NCBI RefSeq assembly: GCF_001865575.2
Contig: NZ_CP017563.2
Span: forward strand, 868,001 to 932,000
Source: Paraburkholderia sprentiae WSM5005
GTDB lineage: Bacteria > Pseudomonadota > Gammaproteobacteria > Burkholderiales > Burkholderiaceae
Reading direction: 5' to 3'
Length of the DNA stretch: 64,000 bases
Shown: positions 36,739 to 45,642 of the stretch, piece by piece
Position numbering within the stretch: position 1 is the first letter of the stretch
How the letters are laid out: every line of letters starts with the position of its first letter
Notes under the pieces: generated by a model
Seen by the model: the letters and a program-made list of their open reading frames with translations, nothing else
The model's database searches: none
What the model was told of the DNA's origin: nothing
Translations under genes and position numbers: made by a program

Positions 36739-38574
36739 ATGAAACCAGACAGAAGGAATACCGACGATGGTCGCGTCCGTCGTCATGGCCGGCTAGCCGC
36801 GCTCGGTGCGCTGACACTCGGAATCGTCGTGCTGGCCGGATGCGGCGGCAGCGACGGAGGGTCGTCGGCATCGACGGTACCGGGCAGCATGGCGCAGGTC
36901 GCCAATCAGGCGCAAGCCGCGTCCGCGCCGCAAACGCCGGCCGCGAATCAGCCCTACATCGATCCCGTTACTTATTCGACGAGTGCGACCTCCGGCATCG
37001 CCGCGTCACTGGTCGCGGAGAAAGCCGCGATCATGCATTACCAATGGACGTCCGGCAGCACCACCGTCAACTACACGACGACCACCGGTCACCTGACCGC
37101 CATGGATCTGACGAGCGGCGCACCCGAAGCGACGATGTCCTACGTCGCCTACACGGCGCCGAGCACGAATGGCCAACCGCGCCCCGTCACGTTCGTCTAT
37201 AACGGCGGGCCGGGCTCGTCGTCGATCTGGCTGCGGCTCGGGTCGTTCGCGCCGACGCGCGTCGCGACGACCGATCCGCTGCTGAACGGCACGAGCTGGC
37301 CGAACTACCCGCTCGTGAACAACACCGAGAGCTTGATCGACACGACCGACCTCGTATTCATCGATCCGCCGGGCACGGGCCTCTCCGAAGCGATCCTGCC
37401 GAACACGAACCAGACCTACTGGAGCACCGATGCGGACGCGAACATCATGCGCGACTTCATCATCCGCTACCTGACGGTCAATTCGCGCAGCAGCTCGCCG
37501 ATCTATCTGTACGGTGAATCGTACGGCACGCCTCGCACGGACATCCTGGCGCTCGCGCTCGAGTCGGCCGGCGTGCATCTGACGGGTATCACGCTGCAAT
37601 CTTCGATCCTGAACTACTTCGCGGATGCGATCGAGGCAGTGGCGATCACGGGTTCGACCGATCAGCTCGCGCTCGAAACCGATACGCTCAGCGGCTACAT
37701 GCCAGGCTATGCCGAGGTCGCGGCGTACTACAACCAGGTATCGCCACCGCCGGCGAGTCAGGCGACCTACGCGCTGCGCAGCGAGGCCTTCGTGACCGCC
37801 AACTACAACCTGTTCAAGAATTATTCGCTGTACTGGACGTTGAGCCAGCTTGGCGCGCCCACTTTCGCGGGACCGCCGAATTTCCCGCCGACGTGGCTGG
37901 AGCGGATCTGGGACGCCGAATCCGGCCTCACGTTGCAGGCGATGCAGGGCTACTTCAACATCAATCCGTTCAACCTTACGCTGGTGCCGGGCTCGACGAT
38001 CGGCCGCTACGATGGGCGTGTGTCGTTGCCCAACTCGGATCCGCGTCTGCAGAGCGATGGCGATCCGTCGGACATCCTGATCTCCCAGCCATTCACCAAT
38101 GCGTTGGCGACGCAGATGCCGGATTACCTCGGCTACACGGCACCGAACGCGGCGTACATGCCGCTGAACGACGCGATCATCCAGGTGTGGAACTTCTCGC
38201 ACGGTGGTCAGCCGTTGCCCGACACCATCCCCGATCTGCTCGGCGCGCTGACGCTCAATCCACAGCTGAAGGTGTTGGCGGAAAACGGCTTCCACGATCT
38301 CGCCACGCCGTTCTTCAATACCGAGAAGCAGCTCGCGCGACTCAAGACGGTGCAGGGTCTCAACCCGAATCTGCAGGTCAACTTCTTCCAGGGCGGGCAT
38401 ATGATTTATCTGGATGACGTGGCGCGCCCGCAGATGAAGGCCGATCTCGTCGCCTTCTATGGCGGCATGCCGATAGCAGGCGCACTCACGCTCGCGACGC
38501 TGCCCAAGCCGTGGGGCGACGAAGCGCCGGCCGCTACGCCGACGAGCGAGGCGGTCGCCGCGGCCGCACCCTGA
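36739..38574 (+). CDS. S10-type serine carboxypeptidase lipoprotein
   Basis: 611 residues. Lipoprotein signal GIVVLAGCGG with the acylated Cys near residue 35. The peptidase S10-like core has FVYNGGPGSSSIWLR (oxyanion region), LYGESYGTPRTDI with the catalytic Ser, an Asp in ENGFHDLATPF and the His in FFQGGHMIYLD. Members remove C-terminal amino acids; bacterial exported forms are little studied. RBS AGGGAACGAG precedes the ATG. A C-terminal Ala/Pro-rich tail follows the last motif. It is followed by a small EF-hand gene in the same direction. Confidence 0.9.
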   Translation: MKPDRRNTDDGRVRRHGRLAALGALTLGIVVLAGCGGSDGGSSASTVPGSMAQVANQAQAASAPQTPAANQPYIDPVTYSTSATSGIAASLVAEKAAIMHYQWTSGSTTVNYTTTTGHLTAMDLTSGAPEATMSYVAYTAPSTNGQPRPVTFVYNGGPGSSSIWLRLGSFAPTRVATTDPLLNGTSWPNYPLVNNTESLIDTTDLVFIDPPGTGLSEAILPNTNQTYWSTDADANIMRDFIIRYLTVNSRSSSPIYLYGESYGTPRTDILALALESAGVHLTGITLQSSILNYFADAIEAVAITGSTDQLALETDTLSGYMPGYAEVAAYYNQVSPPPASQATYALRSEAFVTANYNLFKNYSLYWTLSQLGAPTFAGPPNFPPTWLERIWDAESGLTLQAMQGYFNINPFNLTLVPGSTIGRYDGRVSLPNSDPRLQSDGDPSDILISQPFTNALATQMPDYLGYTAPNAAYMPLNDAIIQVWNFSHGGQPLPDTIPDLLGALTLNPQLKVLAENGFHDLATPFFNTEKQLARLKTVQGLNPNLQVNFFQGGHMIYLDDVARPQMKADLVAFYGGMPIAGALTLATLPKPWGDEAPAATPTSEAVAAAAP

Positions 38575-38625
38575 TCGATGGTGGTTTCGCTTCGCGCGAG
38601 ACCCTCTGACTACCTTTTATGGCGA

Positions 38626-39024
38626 ATGATCATGTCTTCAATCGATATCTTGCGACGTGCGCTAGCGTTGTTCGTCCTCGGTGTGTCGGCCGGCAGTGCC
38701 CACGCGTTGCCGCCTCAGCCGGTGGCGCCCGTGACGCTACCCAACGGCGGACACGGCGTGGACGGTCCGTTCTTTCCTCGCAACCGTGCCAGCGCGGTGG
38801 CGCCGACAACCGGTTCGACGCTGCAGCAGCAGGCTCAGCAGCGCATCGAGAACCGGCTGGGCGTGAATTCGGTACTCAGCAACGGCTCGTCGATCACCAA
38901 GGCCCAGGCGCAAAGCAATGGCCTCGGCTATATCGCCAGGCATTTTGACCAGATCGATACCGCGCATTCGGGCCGTGTGACGTTGAACGACGTCAGGCAG
39001 TATCTGCAGCAGCATCAGCAGTAA
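38626..39024 (+). CDS. Exported single EF-hand protein
   Basis: 132 residues. An N-terminal export segment (LALFVLGVSAGSAHA) is followed by a Pro-rich stretch and a helical body. Near the end, IDTAHSGRVTLNDVRQYL is an EF-hand-like loop (D-x-D-like with SGxV and a final acidic residue replaced by Asp-Val), suggesting calcium-linked structure. The start choice between 38626 and 38632 is open. It follows the S10 peptidase gene by about 50 bases. Confidence 0.75.
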   Translation: MIMSSIDILRRALALFVLGVSAGSAHALPPQPVAPVTLPNGGHGVDGPFFPRNRASAVAPTTGSTLQQQAQQRIENRLGVNSVLSNGSSITKAQAQSNGLGYIARHFDQIDTAHSGRVTLNDVRQYLQQHQQ

Positions 39025-39123
39025 GAGTCTGTTAGGCCATTCGGGCGGCCTGGCGGCCTGCGGCGCGTCGCGATCATGCGACGTGCCGTCGGCCGTAGGC
39101 GGCTACGCGCGGCGCCCGCGCGG

Positions 39124-39537
39124 TCACTTGCCTGCCGCCGCCTGGATCATCTTCCATCCATTGCCCGCCGGATCGCGAAAGCCCGCATCGACGCTGCCGA
39201 AACGATCCACCGGCTCCTGCGTGAATTCCACGCCGCGCGCCTTGAACTGCTCGTAGCTCGCGCGACAGTCGGCAACGGACAGCACCAGTGGCGGCATCGC
39301 GCCCTTCGCGACCATCGCGCGCAGCGTTTGCGCGGTCGCTTCGTCGTGGACCGGCGGCCCCGGCGCGAACAGTCCCAACTGGAAAGACGGCTGCTCCGGA
39401 TGCTGGACCGTGAGCCAGCGGTACGCACCGTTGCGCACGTCCGTGTGGACACGAAAGCCGAGCTTGTCGACGTAGAACGAAAGCGCCGCGTCCTGATCGT
39501 CGACGTACAAACCGACCACATTGACACCCTGATTCAT
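39124..39537 (-). CDS. VOC (glyoxalase/bleomycin-resistance) family protein
   Basis: 137 residues with VGLYVDDQDAALSFYVDKLG at the start, LTVQHPEQPSFQLGLF in the middle and VDAGFRDPAGNGWKMIQ near the end, the usual VOC metal/substrate pattern. GGGAGGAATC directly precedes the ATG. Related genes are commonly paired with an AraC regulator; a copy of that regulator's end lies just upstream at 39568 in this window, while the full AraC gene is 3 kb away. Confidence 0.9.
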   Translation of the reverse strand: MNQGVNVVGLYVDDQDAALSFYVDKLGFRVHTDVRNGAYRWLTVQHPEQPSFQLGLFAPGPPVHDEATAQTLRAMVAKGAMPPLVLSVADCRASYEQFKARGVEFTQEPVDRFGSVDAGFRDPAGNGWKMIQAAAGK

Positions 39538-39567
39538 GATTCCTCCCTGGTTGAGGACTCGACTGTA

Positions 39568-39607
39568 TCGCTGGCCACGCGGCGGCGCTTCTCCAAAACT
39601 GCGATCG
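39568..39607. repeat. 40-bp repeat, copy 1 (copy 2 at 42554-42593)
   Basis: TCGCTGGCCACGCGGCG and the following 23 bases match the end of the araC gene at 42554-42593 in 37 of 40 positions. Read in the minus direction it encodes AVLEKRRRVAS, like AVLKKRRRVAS at the AraC C-terminus. Together the two copies frame the amidohydrolase and MFS genes. Confidence 0.85.
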
Positions 39608-39657
39608 GCGCGATCGTATGTGCTGTCGGCGGCGCGACAAACGGCTGGCGCGCCGGT

Positions 39658-40902
39658 TCAAGGCAATTCGTTGAATTCGACCCGCCCGCCCTTCATGACC
39701 AGCGGGATGTGCTCGCCCTGGCCGCTCAGGCAGCTCAAGTCGCGCAACGGATCGCCGTCGACCACCAGCACGTCGGCATAGGCGCCCGGTGCGAGGCGTC
39801 CCAGCTTACCGGTCATGCCGAGAATTTCGGCGCCGATGGTGGTGGCGCTGCCGATGATCTCGGCCGACGTCAGCACTTGCGCGCGGATCGCAAACTCGTC
39901 GCTTTGCATACGATGGCCCGGGCCGAGCAGATCGGTGCCGAAGCCCATCTTGACTCCGGCGCGCCTGAAAATTTCCAGCGACTTCAGGCCGGATTCACGC
40001 ACGATGTCGATCTTGGCCGCGCTCTCGGCCGATAAGCCATAGCGCACGCCCTCGATATGCAATGCCTCGTACGTCACCAGCGTGGGCACCACGTACGCGC
40101 CGCACTCGGCCATCAGAGCGGCGGTCGGTTCATCGATCAGATTACCGTGCTCGATGGTGCGCACGCCGCAGCGCACCGCGCGCTGGATCGATTCAGCGGT
40201 ATACGCGTGCGCCATCACGTAGGTGCCGCGCGCTTGGGCTTCGGCGACGACCGCGCGGATTTCGTCCTCCGAATAGCCGAGCGCGCCGATCGGATCGGTC
40301 GGCGACGCGACGCCGCCGGAGGCCATGATCTTGATCTGGTCCGCGCCCATCTGTAGTTCCTCGCGCACGGCACGGCGCAACGCGTCTACGCCGTCGACCA
40401 CCCGACTCAACGCACCGACGCGCACGCAGCAGTTGCAAGGCGCGTCGCCGGGCAGGAAGTCCGTGCGCGCGCGCCCGTCGCCGTGACCACCGGTTTGGCT
40501 GAGCGCGCGCCCGGCAACGAACAGGCGCGGCCCTTGCGCGAGGCCCATTTCGACCGCTTGTTTAAGTGCGAAGCCCGCGCCGCCCGCATCGCGTACGGTC
40601 GTGAAGCCGCGCCGCAGCATACCGCGCATGATCGGCAGCGTCTTGAGGGTGACGAATACGTTGGGCATGTTCACCTGGCTCGGCAAATCGAACTGCGTCG
40701 CGACCATGTGCGCGTGCAAGTCGATCAGGCCCGGCATGATGGTCTTACCCTCGAGATCGATGATCCGTGCGCCGTGCGCGTCGATCGGCTGCTGCGATAC
40801 CGCCTTGATGGTGTCGCCTTCGACGAGCAGATCGTGGCCCGGCTGCAATGCGGCTTGCAGCGGGTCGAGTAAAGCGCCGTTCTTGAACAGGATGCGGTCC
40901 AT
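39658..40902 (-). CDS. Amidohydrolase family protein (prolidase/imidazolonepropionase-like)
   Basis: 414 residues. Metal-ligand pattern of the amidohydrolase superfamily: HAH in DLHAHM, the Lys region ADQIKIMASGG, His in VMAHAYTAES and IEHGN, and Asp in GFGTDLLG. These features match the Xaa-Pro dipeptidase/imidazolonepropionase-related group (Sgx9260-type). Its substrate is unknown. GAGGAAG precedes the ATG. It is encoded just downstream of an MFS transporter and the two probably act together, importing and hydrolysing an acyl-amino acid or dipeptide-like compound. Confidence 0.87.
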   Translation of the reverse strand: MDRILFKNGALLDPLQAALQPGHDLLVEGDTIKAVSQQPIDAHGARIIDLEGKTIMPGLIDLHAHMVATQFDLPSQVNMPNVFVTLKTLPIMRGMLRRGFTTVRDAGGAGFALKQAVEMGLAQGPRLFVAGRALSQTGGHGDGRARTDFLPGDAPCNCCVRVGALSRVVDGVDALRRAVREELQMGADQIKIMASGGVASPTDPIGALGYSEDEIRAVVAEAQARGTYVMAHAYTAESIQRAVRCGVRTIEHGNLIDEPTAALMAECGAYVVPTLVTYEALHIEGVRYGLSAESAAKIDIVRESGLKSLEIFRRAGVKMGFGTDLLGPGHRMQSDEFAIRAQVLTSAEIIGSATTIGAEILGMTGKLGRLAPGAYADVLVVDGDPLRDLSCLSGQGEHIPLVMKGGRVEFNELP

Positions 40903-40958
40903 ATGTTCTTCCTCGGGTTGCAGAATGCGAGCCCGCGATGCGCGGGCTGTGAGCGACT

Positions 40959-42326
40959 TCAGCGTTTCAGGCGCATCGCGGCAATTTCTTCCAGTGAACG
41001 GCCGCGGGTGGGCACGCCCATGATCAGAACGGCGAGCGCGCCGATGATCAGCACCAGCGTCGTGCCGCCGAAAACCCCGCCGAAGCCGAGGCGCGGGTAG
41101 AGATAGCCGACGAGTATCGGCGCGGCGATCGCGCCGAGGCGTCCGATTGCCGAAGCGACGCCCATGCCGGTCGCGCGCACATCGGTGGGGAACACTTCGG
41201 GCGTGTAGGCGTAGACGCCGGCATAAGTCCCGTTCATGAAGAACGACAGCAAAAAGCCCGACATCAGAATTTCCGCATCGCTGTGCGTGAGCGCGAGCCC
41301 TAACGCGGAGAATCCGCCTAGCGCCATGTACGTCACGATCGTCGCGCGGCGGCCGATCTTTTCATTGAGCCATGCGCCCGAGAAGTAGCCGGGAATTTGC
41401 GCGAGGTACATGACCAGTGAATATGAAAAACTGCGCGTGATCGTCATGCCGCTTTGCACGAGCAAACCCGGAATCCAGGTAAAGAACGCGTAGTAACTGA
41501 ACGTGATCGACAGCCACATCAACCAGGCCATCGCGGTGATGCCCGCCAGCTGGCGCGACCATAGCGCCTTGAGTTTGGCCAGTGGCGTGGCGCGCGCGAC
41601 GGCGGCCGCAACGCTCGCCTCGGGCGCTTGCTCCGGCAACAGCGGCAAGCCGGCGGCGCGCACCACCGCTTCCATCTGGTCGACGATCACCGCCGCTTCG
41701 GCGCTTCTGCCGCGGCTGTCGAGCCAGCGGGGCGATTCGGGCAACGCGCGCCGCCACCACAACAGCATGACGATCGGCAACGCGGTGATCACCGAGACGA
41801 TACGCCAGGCGTCCGGCGCGAGCGGTATCACCAGATAACCGAGTATCGCGGCGGCGACGAAGCCGAACGAGAAGAATGCCGCCAGACTGCCGGTGAATGC
41901 GCCACGGTACTTGCGCGCGCAGAACTCCGAGAGAAAGGGCGCGACGATCGCGCTTTCGGCACCGGTGCCGACCCCGGCGATGATGCGCATCGCCATGAAG
42001 AAAGGCCAATCCTGCGCGGTGGCGCTGATCAGCGATGCGATGCAGTAGATGATCAGTGCCGACACCATGACTTTGCGCCGTCCTATCACGTCACCGAGGA
42101 TGCCGGCGAGCGCGGCGCCGAAGAAATAGCCAATGAAGGTGCCGCTGCCGAGCACGCCGGTCTGCACGCTGCTCAGATGCCACTGGTTGCGCAGCACCGG
42201 CAGCATGAAGGCCAGTACGGCGGCATCCATCGCATCGAACACGTAGCCGAGTCCTCCGAGCCACAGCAGTTTCCGATGAAACCTCGAGTACGGCAGGCGC
42301 TCTATGCGCGCGGGAATCGTCGACAT
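40959..42326 (-). CDS. MFS transporter (sugar/acid symporter-type)
   Basis: 455 residues from ATG 42326 (MSTIPARIERLPYSRFHRKL); the upstream extension is not family-like. Twelve membrane segments are predicted. The MFS motifs GDVIGRRKVMV after TM2, PESPRWLDSRGR in the cytosolic loop and the second-half motif NEKIGRRATIV are present. A cytosolic loop of about 50 residues lies between the halves. The likely substrate is a carboxylate or amino-acid derivative handled by the adjacent amidohydrolase. Both genes lie between the two copies of the 40-bp repeat. Confidence 0.9.
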   Translation of the reverse strand: MSTIPARIERLPYSRFHRKLLWLGGLGYVFDAMDAAVLAFMLPVLRNQWHLSSVQTGVLGSGTFIGYFFGAALAGILGDVIGRRKVMVSALIIYCIASLISATAQDWPFFMAMRIIAGVGTGAESAIVAPFLSEFCARKYRGAFTGSLAAFFSFGFVAAAILGYLVIPLAPDAWRIVSVITALPIVMLLWWRRALPESPRWLDSRGRSAEAAVIVDQMEAVVRAAGLPLLPEQAPEASVAAAVARATPLAKLKALWSRQLAGITAMAWLMWLSITFSYYAFFTWIPGLLVQSGMTITRSFSYSLVMYLAQIPGYFSGAWLNEKIGRRATIVTYMALGGFSALGLALTHSDAEILMSGFLLSFFMNGTYAGVYAYTPEVFPTDVRATGMGVASAIGRLGAIAAPILVGYLYPRLGFGGVFGGTTLVLIIGALAVLIMGVPTRGRSLEEIAAMRLKR

Positions 42327-42549
42327 GACTCGCTTCCAGAAAGGGCTGCGCCGTGGCGCCGGGCATGGTCGAACGAGTATAGGTAGGCGAAATGGGCGGG
42401 TCTTGGCTGGAAACCGCATCGATGCTGCGGATTCCGGCATCACGGCGCCGCCTGCCGCGCTACGTCAAAGCGCTTCGCAGACGCAGCGGGACATGAAGTC
42501 GCGTCCGAACCGAAAGCCGACCCGGCCGAAAATCGCATCGGTACTGCGG

Positions 42550-43029
42550 CTATTCGCTGGCCACGCGGCGACGCTTCTTCAAGACTGCGATCGTCAGGTG
42601 CGGGCGTTGCGCGGCCTTCAGCATGCACGCGGGCACGCGATCGAGTGCAGCCTGATCGGCGCGTGCCCGCACGCGCATCCCGCTCGGGCTCAGGCCGGTG
42701 ATGTCGCGAAAGATTCGGCCGAACGTGCCGAGGCTTTCCCAGCCGGTCGCAAACGCGATGTCCGTGATGGCGAGCTCGGTGTCGCGCAGCAGCGTGATGG
42801 CCTGCTCGATACGGCGCGTCAACAAATAGCGGTGTGGCGGCACGCCAAACGCCCGCTTGAACGAACGCGCGAAGTGCGCTTCCGACACGCCGCTGACTTC
42901 GGCCAGGCGCCGCACCGGCCAGGCTTCGTGCGAGGCGGCGTCGATGCGGTCTTTCGCACGCAGTAGGCGACGCAGCAGCGCCGGGTCTTCGAGTGCGTCG
43001 GCGCGGCGCGTCCGGGTTGGCTTGGTCAT
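42550..43029 (-). CDS. AraC family regulator (DNA-binding part only)
   Basis: 159 residues. The two AraC-type helix-turn-helices are clear: WPVRRLAEVSGVSEAHFARS with FKRAFGVPPHRYLLTRRIEQ, and TDIAFATGWESLGTFGRIFR with DITGLSPSGMR. There is no N-terminal ligand-binding domain, but a C-terminal extension (PHLTIAVLKKRRRVASE). AraC regulators of this short type are usually encoded next to a VOC gene. Here the VOC gene is separated by the amidohydrolase-MFS pair. Confidence 0.92.
   Translation of the reverse strand: MTKPTRTRRADALEDPALLRRLLRAKDRIDAASHEAWPVRRLAEVSGVSEAHFARSFKRAFGVPPHRYLLTRRIEQAITLLRDTELAITDIAFATGWESLGTFGRIFRDITGLSPSGMRVRARADQAALDRVPACMLKAAQRPHLTIAVLKKRRRVASE
42554..42593. repeat. 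40-bp repeat, copy 2, at the end of araC
   Basis: 37 of 40 positions match the copy at 39568-39607. This copy is the intact end of the AraC gene; the other lies before the VOC gene. Confidence 0.85.
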
Positions 43030-43157
43030 CGAGTGGCAGGCCTAGTGTTGATCGGAATACACACTACGGCCACTCGCCGTGGCCGCAGCGCGAGGCCATT
43101 GTTGCATGCCTCTCTACGAATTCCGCGTCACCGGCTGCGATCAACTCTTCCTTATAG

Positions 43158-43300
43158 GTTGTCGTACAACTGCCGGGTAGTGATAAACGCATCGACCTCC
43201 GCTACCCTTCCAAAAAATCCTATTCGCTAGGCAAGTCCGGGTAAGTACTGCATGTACGTAGACGCAGCCTTCACCTAAGATTCGTATGTCGTCTTACAAC
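43158..43300. promoter_or_regulatory. Repeated GTCGT..ACAAC sites upstream of the polygalacturonase gene
   Basis: GTTGTCGTACAAC lies at 43158-43170 and GTCGTCTTACAAC at 43288-43300. Such TTGTCGTACAA-like palindromes are typical targets of FadR-subfamily GntR regulators that control hexuronate genes. The second copy is about 69 bases upstream of the polygalacturonase start. The regulator itself is not in this window. Confidence 0.5.
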
Positions 43301-43368
43301 TTTCCGTGCCTTTCACCCGGCCTGAACGCGTCCAAACGCTCGCATTCTTTAATAACAAGGATGACCCC

Positions 43369-45483
43369 ATGCTTTACCGAGTCACCGTCATGGCATGCCT
43401 GACCGCGCTGCTCGCGGCTTGCGGCAGCGGCGATAATGCGCCGCCCGCGTCGACCACGAGCAGCACCACGCCGCCGGCATCGGCGGCGCCCGCCGCCTTC
43501 AAGGTCGGCACCACCGCCAACGACCCCAATCTGCCCGCGGCACCGCAACTGCCGAGCGCCGACCAGGTTTGCAGCACACTGGAAGCCAGCAACAACCTCG
43601 TGAGCCAGCCGAGCGGCGCACTCGGACCCGAAGCCGACAACGGCGCCACGTCGGCGATCCTGAATCCGGACCAGGCGCGCATCCAGGCCGCGCTCGACGC
43701 CTGCGGCGCCGCCGTGGATGCTCAGGTCGGCGCAGCGATCCAGGCCGCGGACGCAGCGGCCGCCGCATCGCAAACCGCGGCCGCCGTGCCGAACGTCAAC
43801 ATCAAGGGCGCGTCGGCACAAACGCTCGCGGCCTCGCAGTATCGCGCGACCAAGTTCGCGGTGCGCCTCGTCGTGTCGAGCACCGGCGCGGGCAACGCCT
43901 TCATCACGGGCCCGCTGACACTGCCCTCGGGCGTGACGCTGTGGATCGACAACGGCGTGACCGTCTACGCGACGCGTGACGTCATGGCCTATTCGCCGAA
44001 CGCGGCCGGACCGTACTGCGCGAACACGGCCGTCAGCTCGACCAAGGCGGGTAGCTCGGGCAACTGCCTGCCGCTGATCGGCGGCAGCTACCTCGTCAAC
44101 TCGGCGGTGGTCGGCGGCGGCACCATCGACAGTCGCGCGGCATCGGAAATCACCACGTCGAACAGCCTTTATCCGCTGATGCGCGTCGACCTGAGCTGCA
44201 CCAACACGTACGTCGCCTACAAGGCGGGCACCCAGGCCCCGGACGGCACTGCCTGCGACGACGGCGGCACCTTCGTGAACTCGAAGGCTTCGGCGCGTCA
44301 CATGACGTGGTGGGACCTCGCGTGGCTCGGCAACATGGTCGAGAATGGCACGACCGGTGTCGGCTCGCAGTCGAACTTCCGCATGATGGTGCTCAACTAC
44401 GCGAAGAACCTGACGCTGTTCGGCATCACGCTGCACAACAGTGCAAATTTCCACGTCGTGCCGAGCGGTGTGGACGGCCTCACAGTGTGGAACGTCAAGG
44501 TGCAGACGCCGTCGGCATCGGCCTCGGCTAACCCGGCTGGTAACGGCAACCCGAACTACCTGGGCATGGTGCCGACCGTCGATACCGCGAAGAACACCGA
44601 CGCGTTCGACCCGGGTTCGGCTTCGAAGCCGGTCACGCAGGCACTGGCGACCGGTAGCACCACGACCTCGTCGGCCGGCAAGATCGCGTTTGACGGCTAT
44701 CTGAAGAACGTCGTGTTCGCGTACAACTACATCAGCACCGGCGACGACGATATCGCGATCAAGGGTTCGAGCAACCCGAGCCCGGCAGGCTCGGGGCTGT
44801 ATGGTGTCGACGGCAATCGCGACGTCGCGAGCGATCGCAAGTATGGTTTCGTCGTGGCGCACAACCATATTTACGCGGGTCATGGCGTGTCGGTCGGCAG
44901 CGAGACCAATGCGGGCGTGACGAACATCCAGGTGTACGACAACTCGTTCGATGGCTCGGAACAGGCGCTGCGCATCAAGTCCGACTGGGCGCGCGGCGGT
45001 CTCGTGACGAACGTCAACTACAACAACATCTGCATCCGCAATAGCGGCCAGGCGCTGTTGTTCACGCCGTACTACAGCACCAAGGCACTGTCGAATCCGA
45101 CTTCGCCGCTGTATCCGGACTTCCACGACATCACGCTGTCGAATATCCACATCATCGGTGGCACGTCGGCGATCTTCGAAGGCTTCCAGGCGAACTCGGG
45201 CGGCATCGCGCACGCGCAGATTCCGCTCGGCATGACGCTGAACAATGTGCTCGCCGATTCGCCGGACAACGTCGCGGTGACCGCATCCGATGCGAATCTG
45301 ACGCTGAACAACGTGAATCTGCCGATCTTCCCGTCGGCCGCGAACCGTGTCGTACTGAACGGCTCCGCGTCGCAGCAACTGAGCACCGCGAAGGCGGTCG
45401 ATTGCAGCGCAGCGTACGTCGACTTCCCTGCGATCGGCGACGCTTCCACGACCGGCCAGACGTGGGCGGGTTCTTCGCAGTAA
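43369..45483 (+). CDS. GH28 polygalacturonase lipoprotein
   Basis: 704 residues from ATG 43369, with AAGGATGACC before it. The signal has lipobox LLAACGSG, so the enzyme is an outer-membrane or secreted lipoprotein. GH28 catalytic signature: NTDAFDPG (NTD), GDDDIAIKG (DD), AGHGVSVGSET (GHG) and LRIKSDW (RIK). It cleaves polygalacturonate in pectin. The right-handed beta-helix with long N-terminal extension (residues 30-150) is larger than usual. It stands alone and is closed by a terminator at 45569. Confidence 0.93.
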   Translation: MLYRVTVMACLTALLAACGSGDNAPPASTTSSTTPPASAAPAAFKVGTTANDPNLPAAPQLPSADQVCSTLEASNNLVSQPSGALGPEADNGATSAILNPDQARIQAALDACGAAVDAQVGAAIQAADAAAAASQTAAAVPNVNIKGASAQTLAASQYRATKFAVRLVVSSTGAGNAFITGPLTLPSGVTLWIDNGVTVYATRDVMAYSPNAAGPYCANTAVSSTKAGSSGNCLPLIGGSYLVNSAVVGGGTIDSRAASEITTSNSLYPLMRVDLSCTNTYVAYKAGTQAPDGTACDDGGTFVNSKASARHMTWWDLAWLGNMVENGTTGVGSQSNFRMMVLNYAKNLTLFGITLHNSANFHVVPSGVDGLTVWNVKVQTPSASASANPAGNGNPNYLGMVPTVDTAKNTDAFDPGSASKPVTQALATGSTTTSSAGKIAFDGYLKNVVFAYNYISTGDDDIAIKGSSNPSPAGSGLYGVDGNRDVASDRKYGFVVAHNHIYAGHGVSVGSETNAGVTNIQVYDNSFDGSEQALRIKSDWARGGLVTNVNYNNICIRNSGQALLFTPYYSTKALSNPTSPLYPDFHDITLSNIHIIGGTSAIFEGFQANSGGIAHAQIPLGMTLNNVLADSPDNVAVTASDANLTLNNVNLPIFPSAANRVVLNGSASQQLSTAKAVDCSAAYVDFPAIGDASTTGQTWAGSSQ

Positions 45484-45568
45484 GCATCGGGCAGTAAGCG
45501 CTCGGCGCTGATGGCAATAGCGTGCGGCGATGGTGAGCCGCACGCGTCGAGGTAGACGTTTTCATTCA

Positions 45569-45605
45569 ACGGCCTGTGCGGACTATTCCTCACAGGCCGT
45601 TTTCA
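45569..45605 (+). terminator. Intrinsic terminator after the polygalacturonase gene
   Basis: ACGGCCTGTG (45569-45578), a 12-base loop and CACAGGCCGT (45591-45600) form a perfect 10-bp stem followed by TTTTCATTT. It could also end transcription of the convergent AI-2E gene from the other side, though that side has no T tract. Confidence 0.85.
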
Positions 45606-45642
45606 TTTGATGCGCTGGGTGGACGACGCGCTCGCCGCCGCT

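Noticed and set aside
43294..45543. 749-codon minus-strand frame over the polygalacturonase gene
   Set aside because: It is Arg-rich shadow sequence; the plus strand carries all GH28 motifs and a lipobox.
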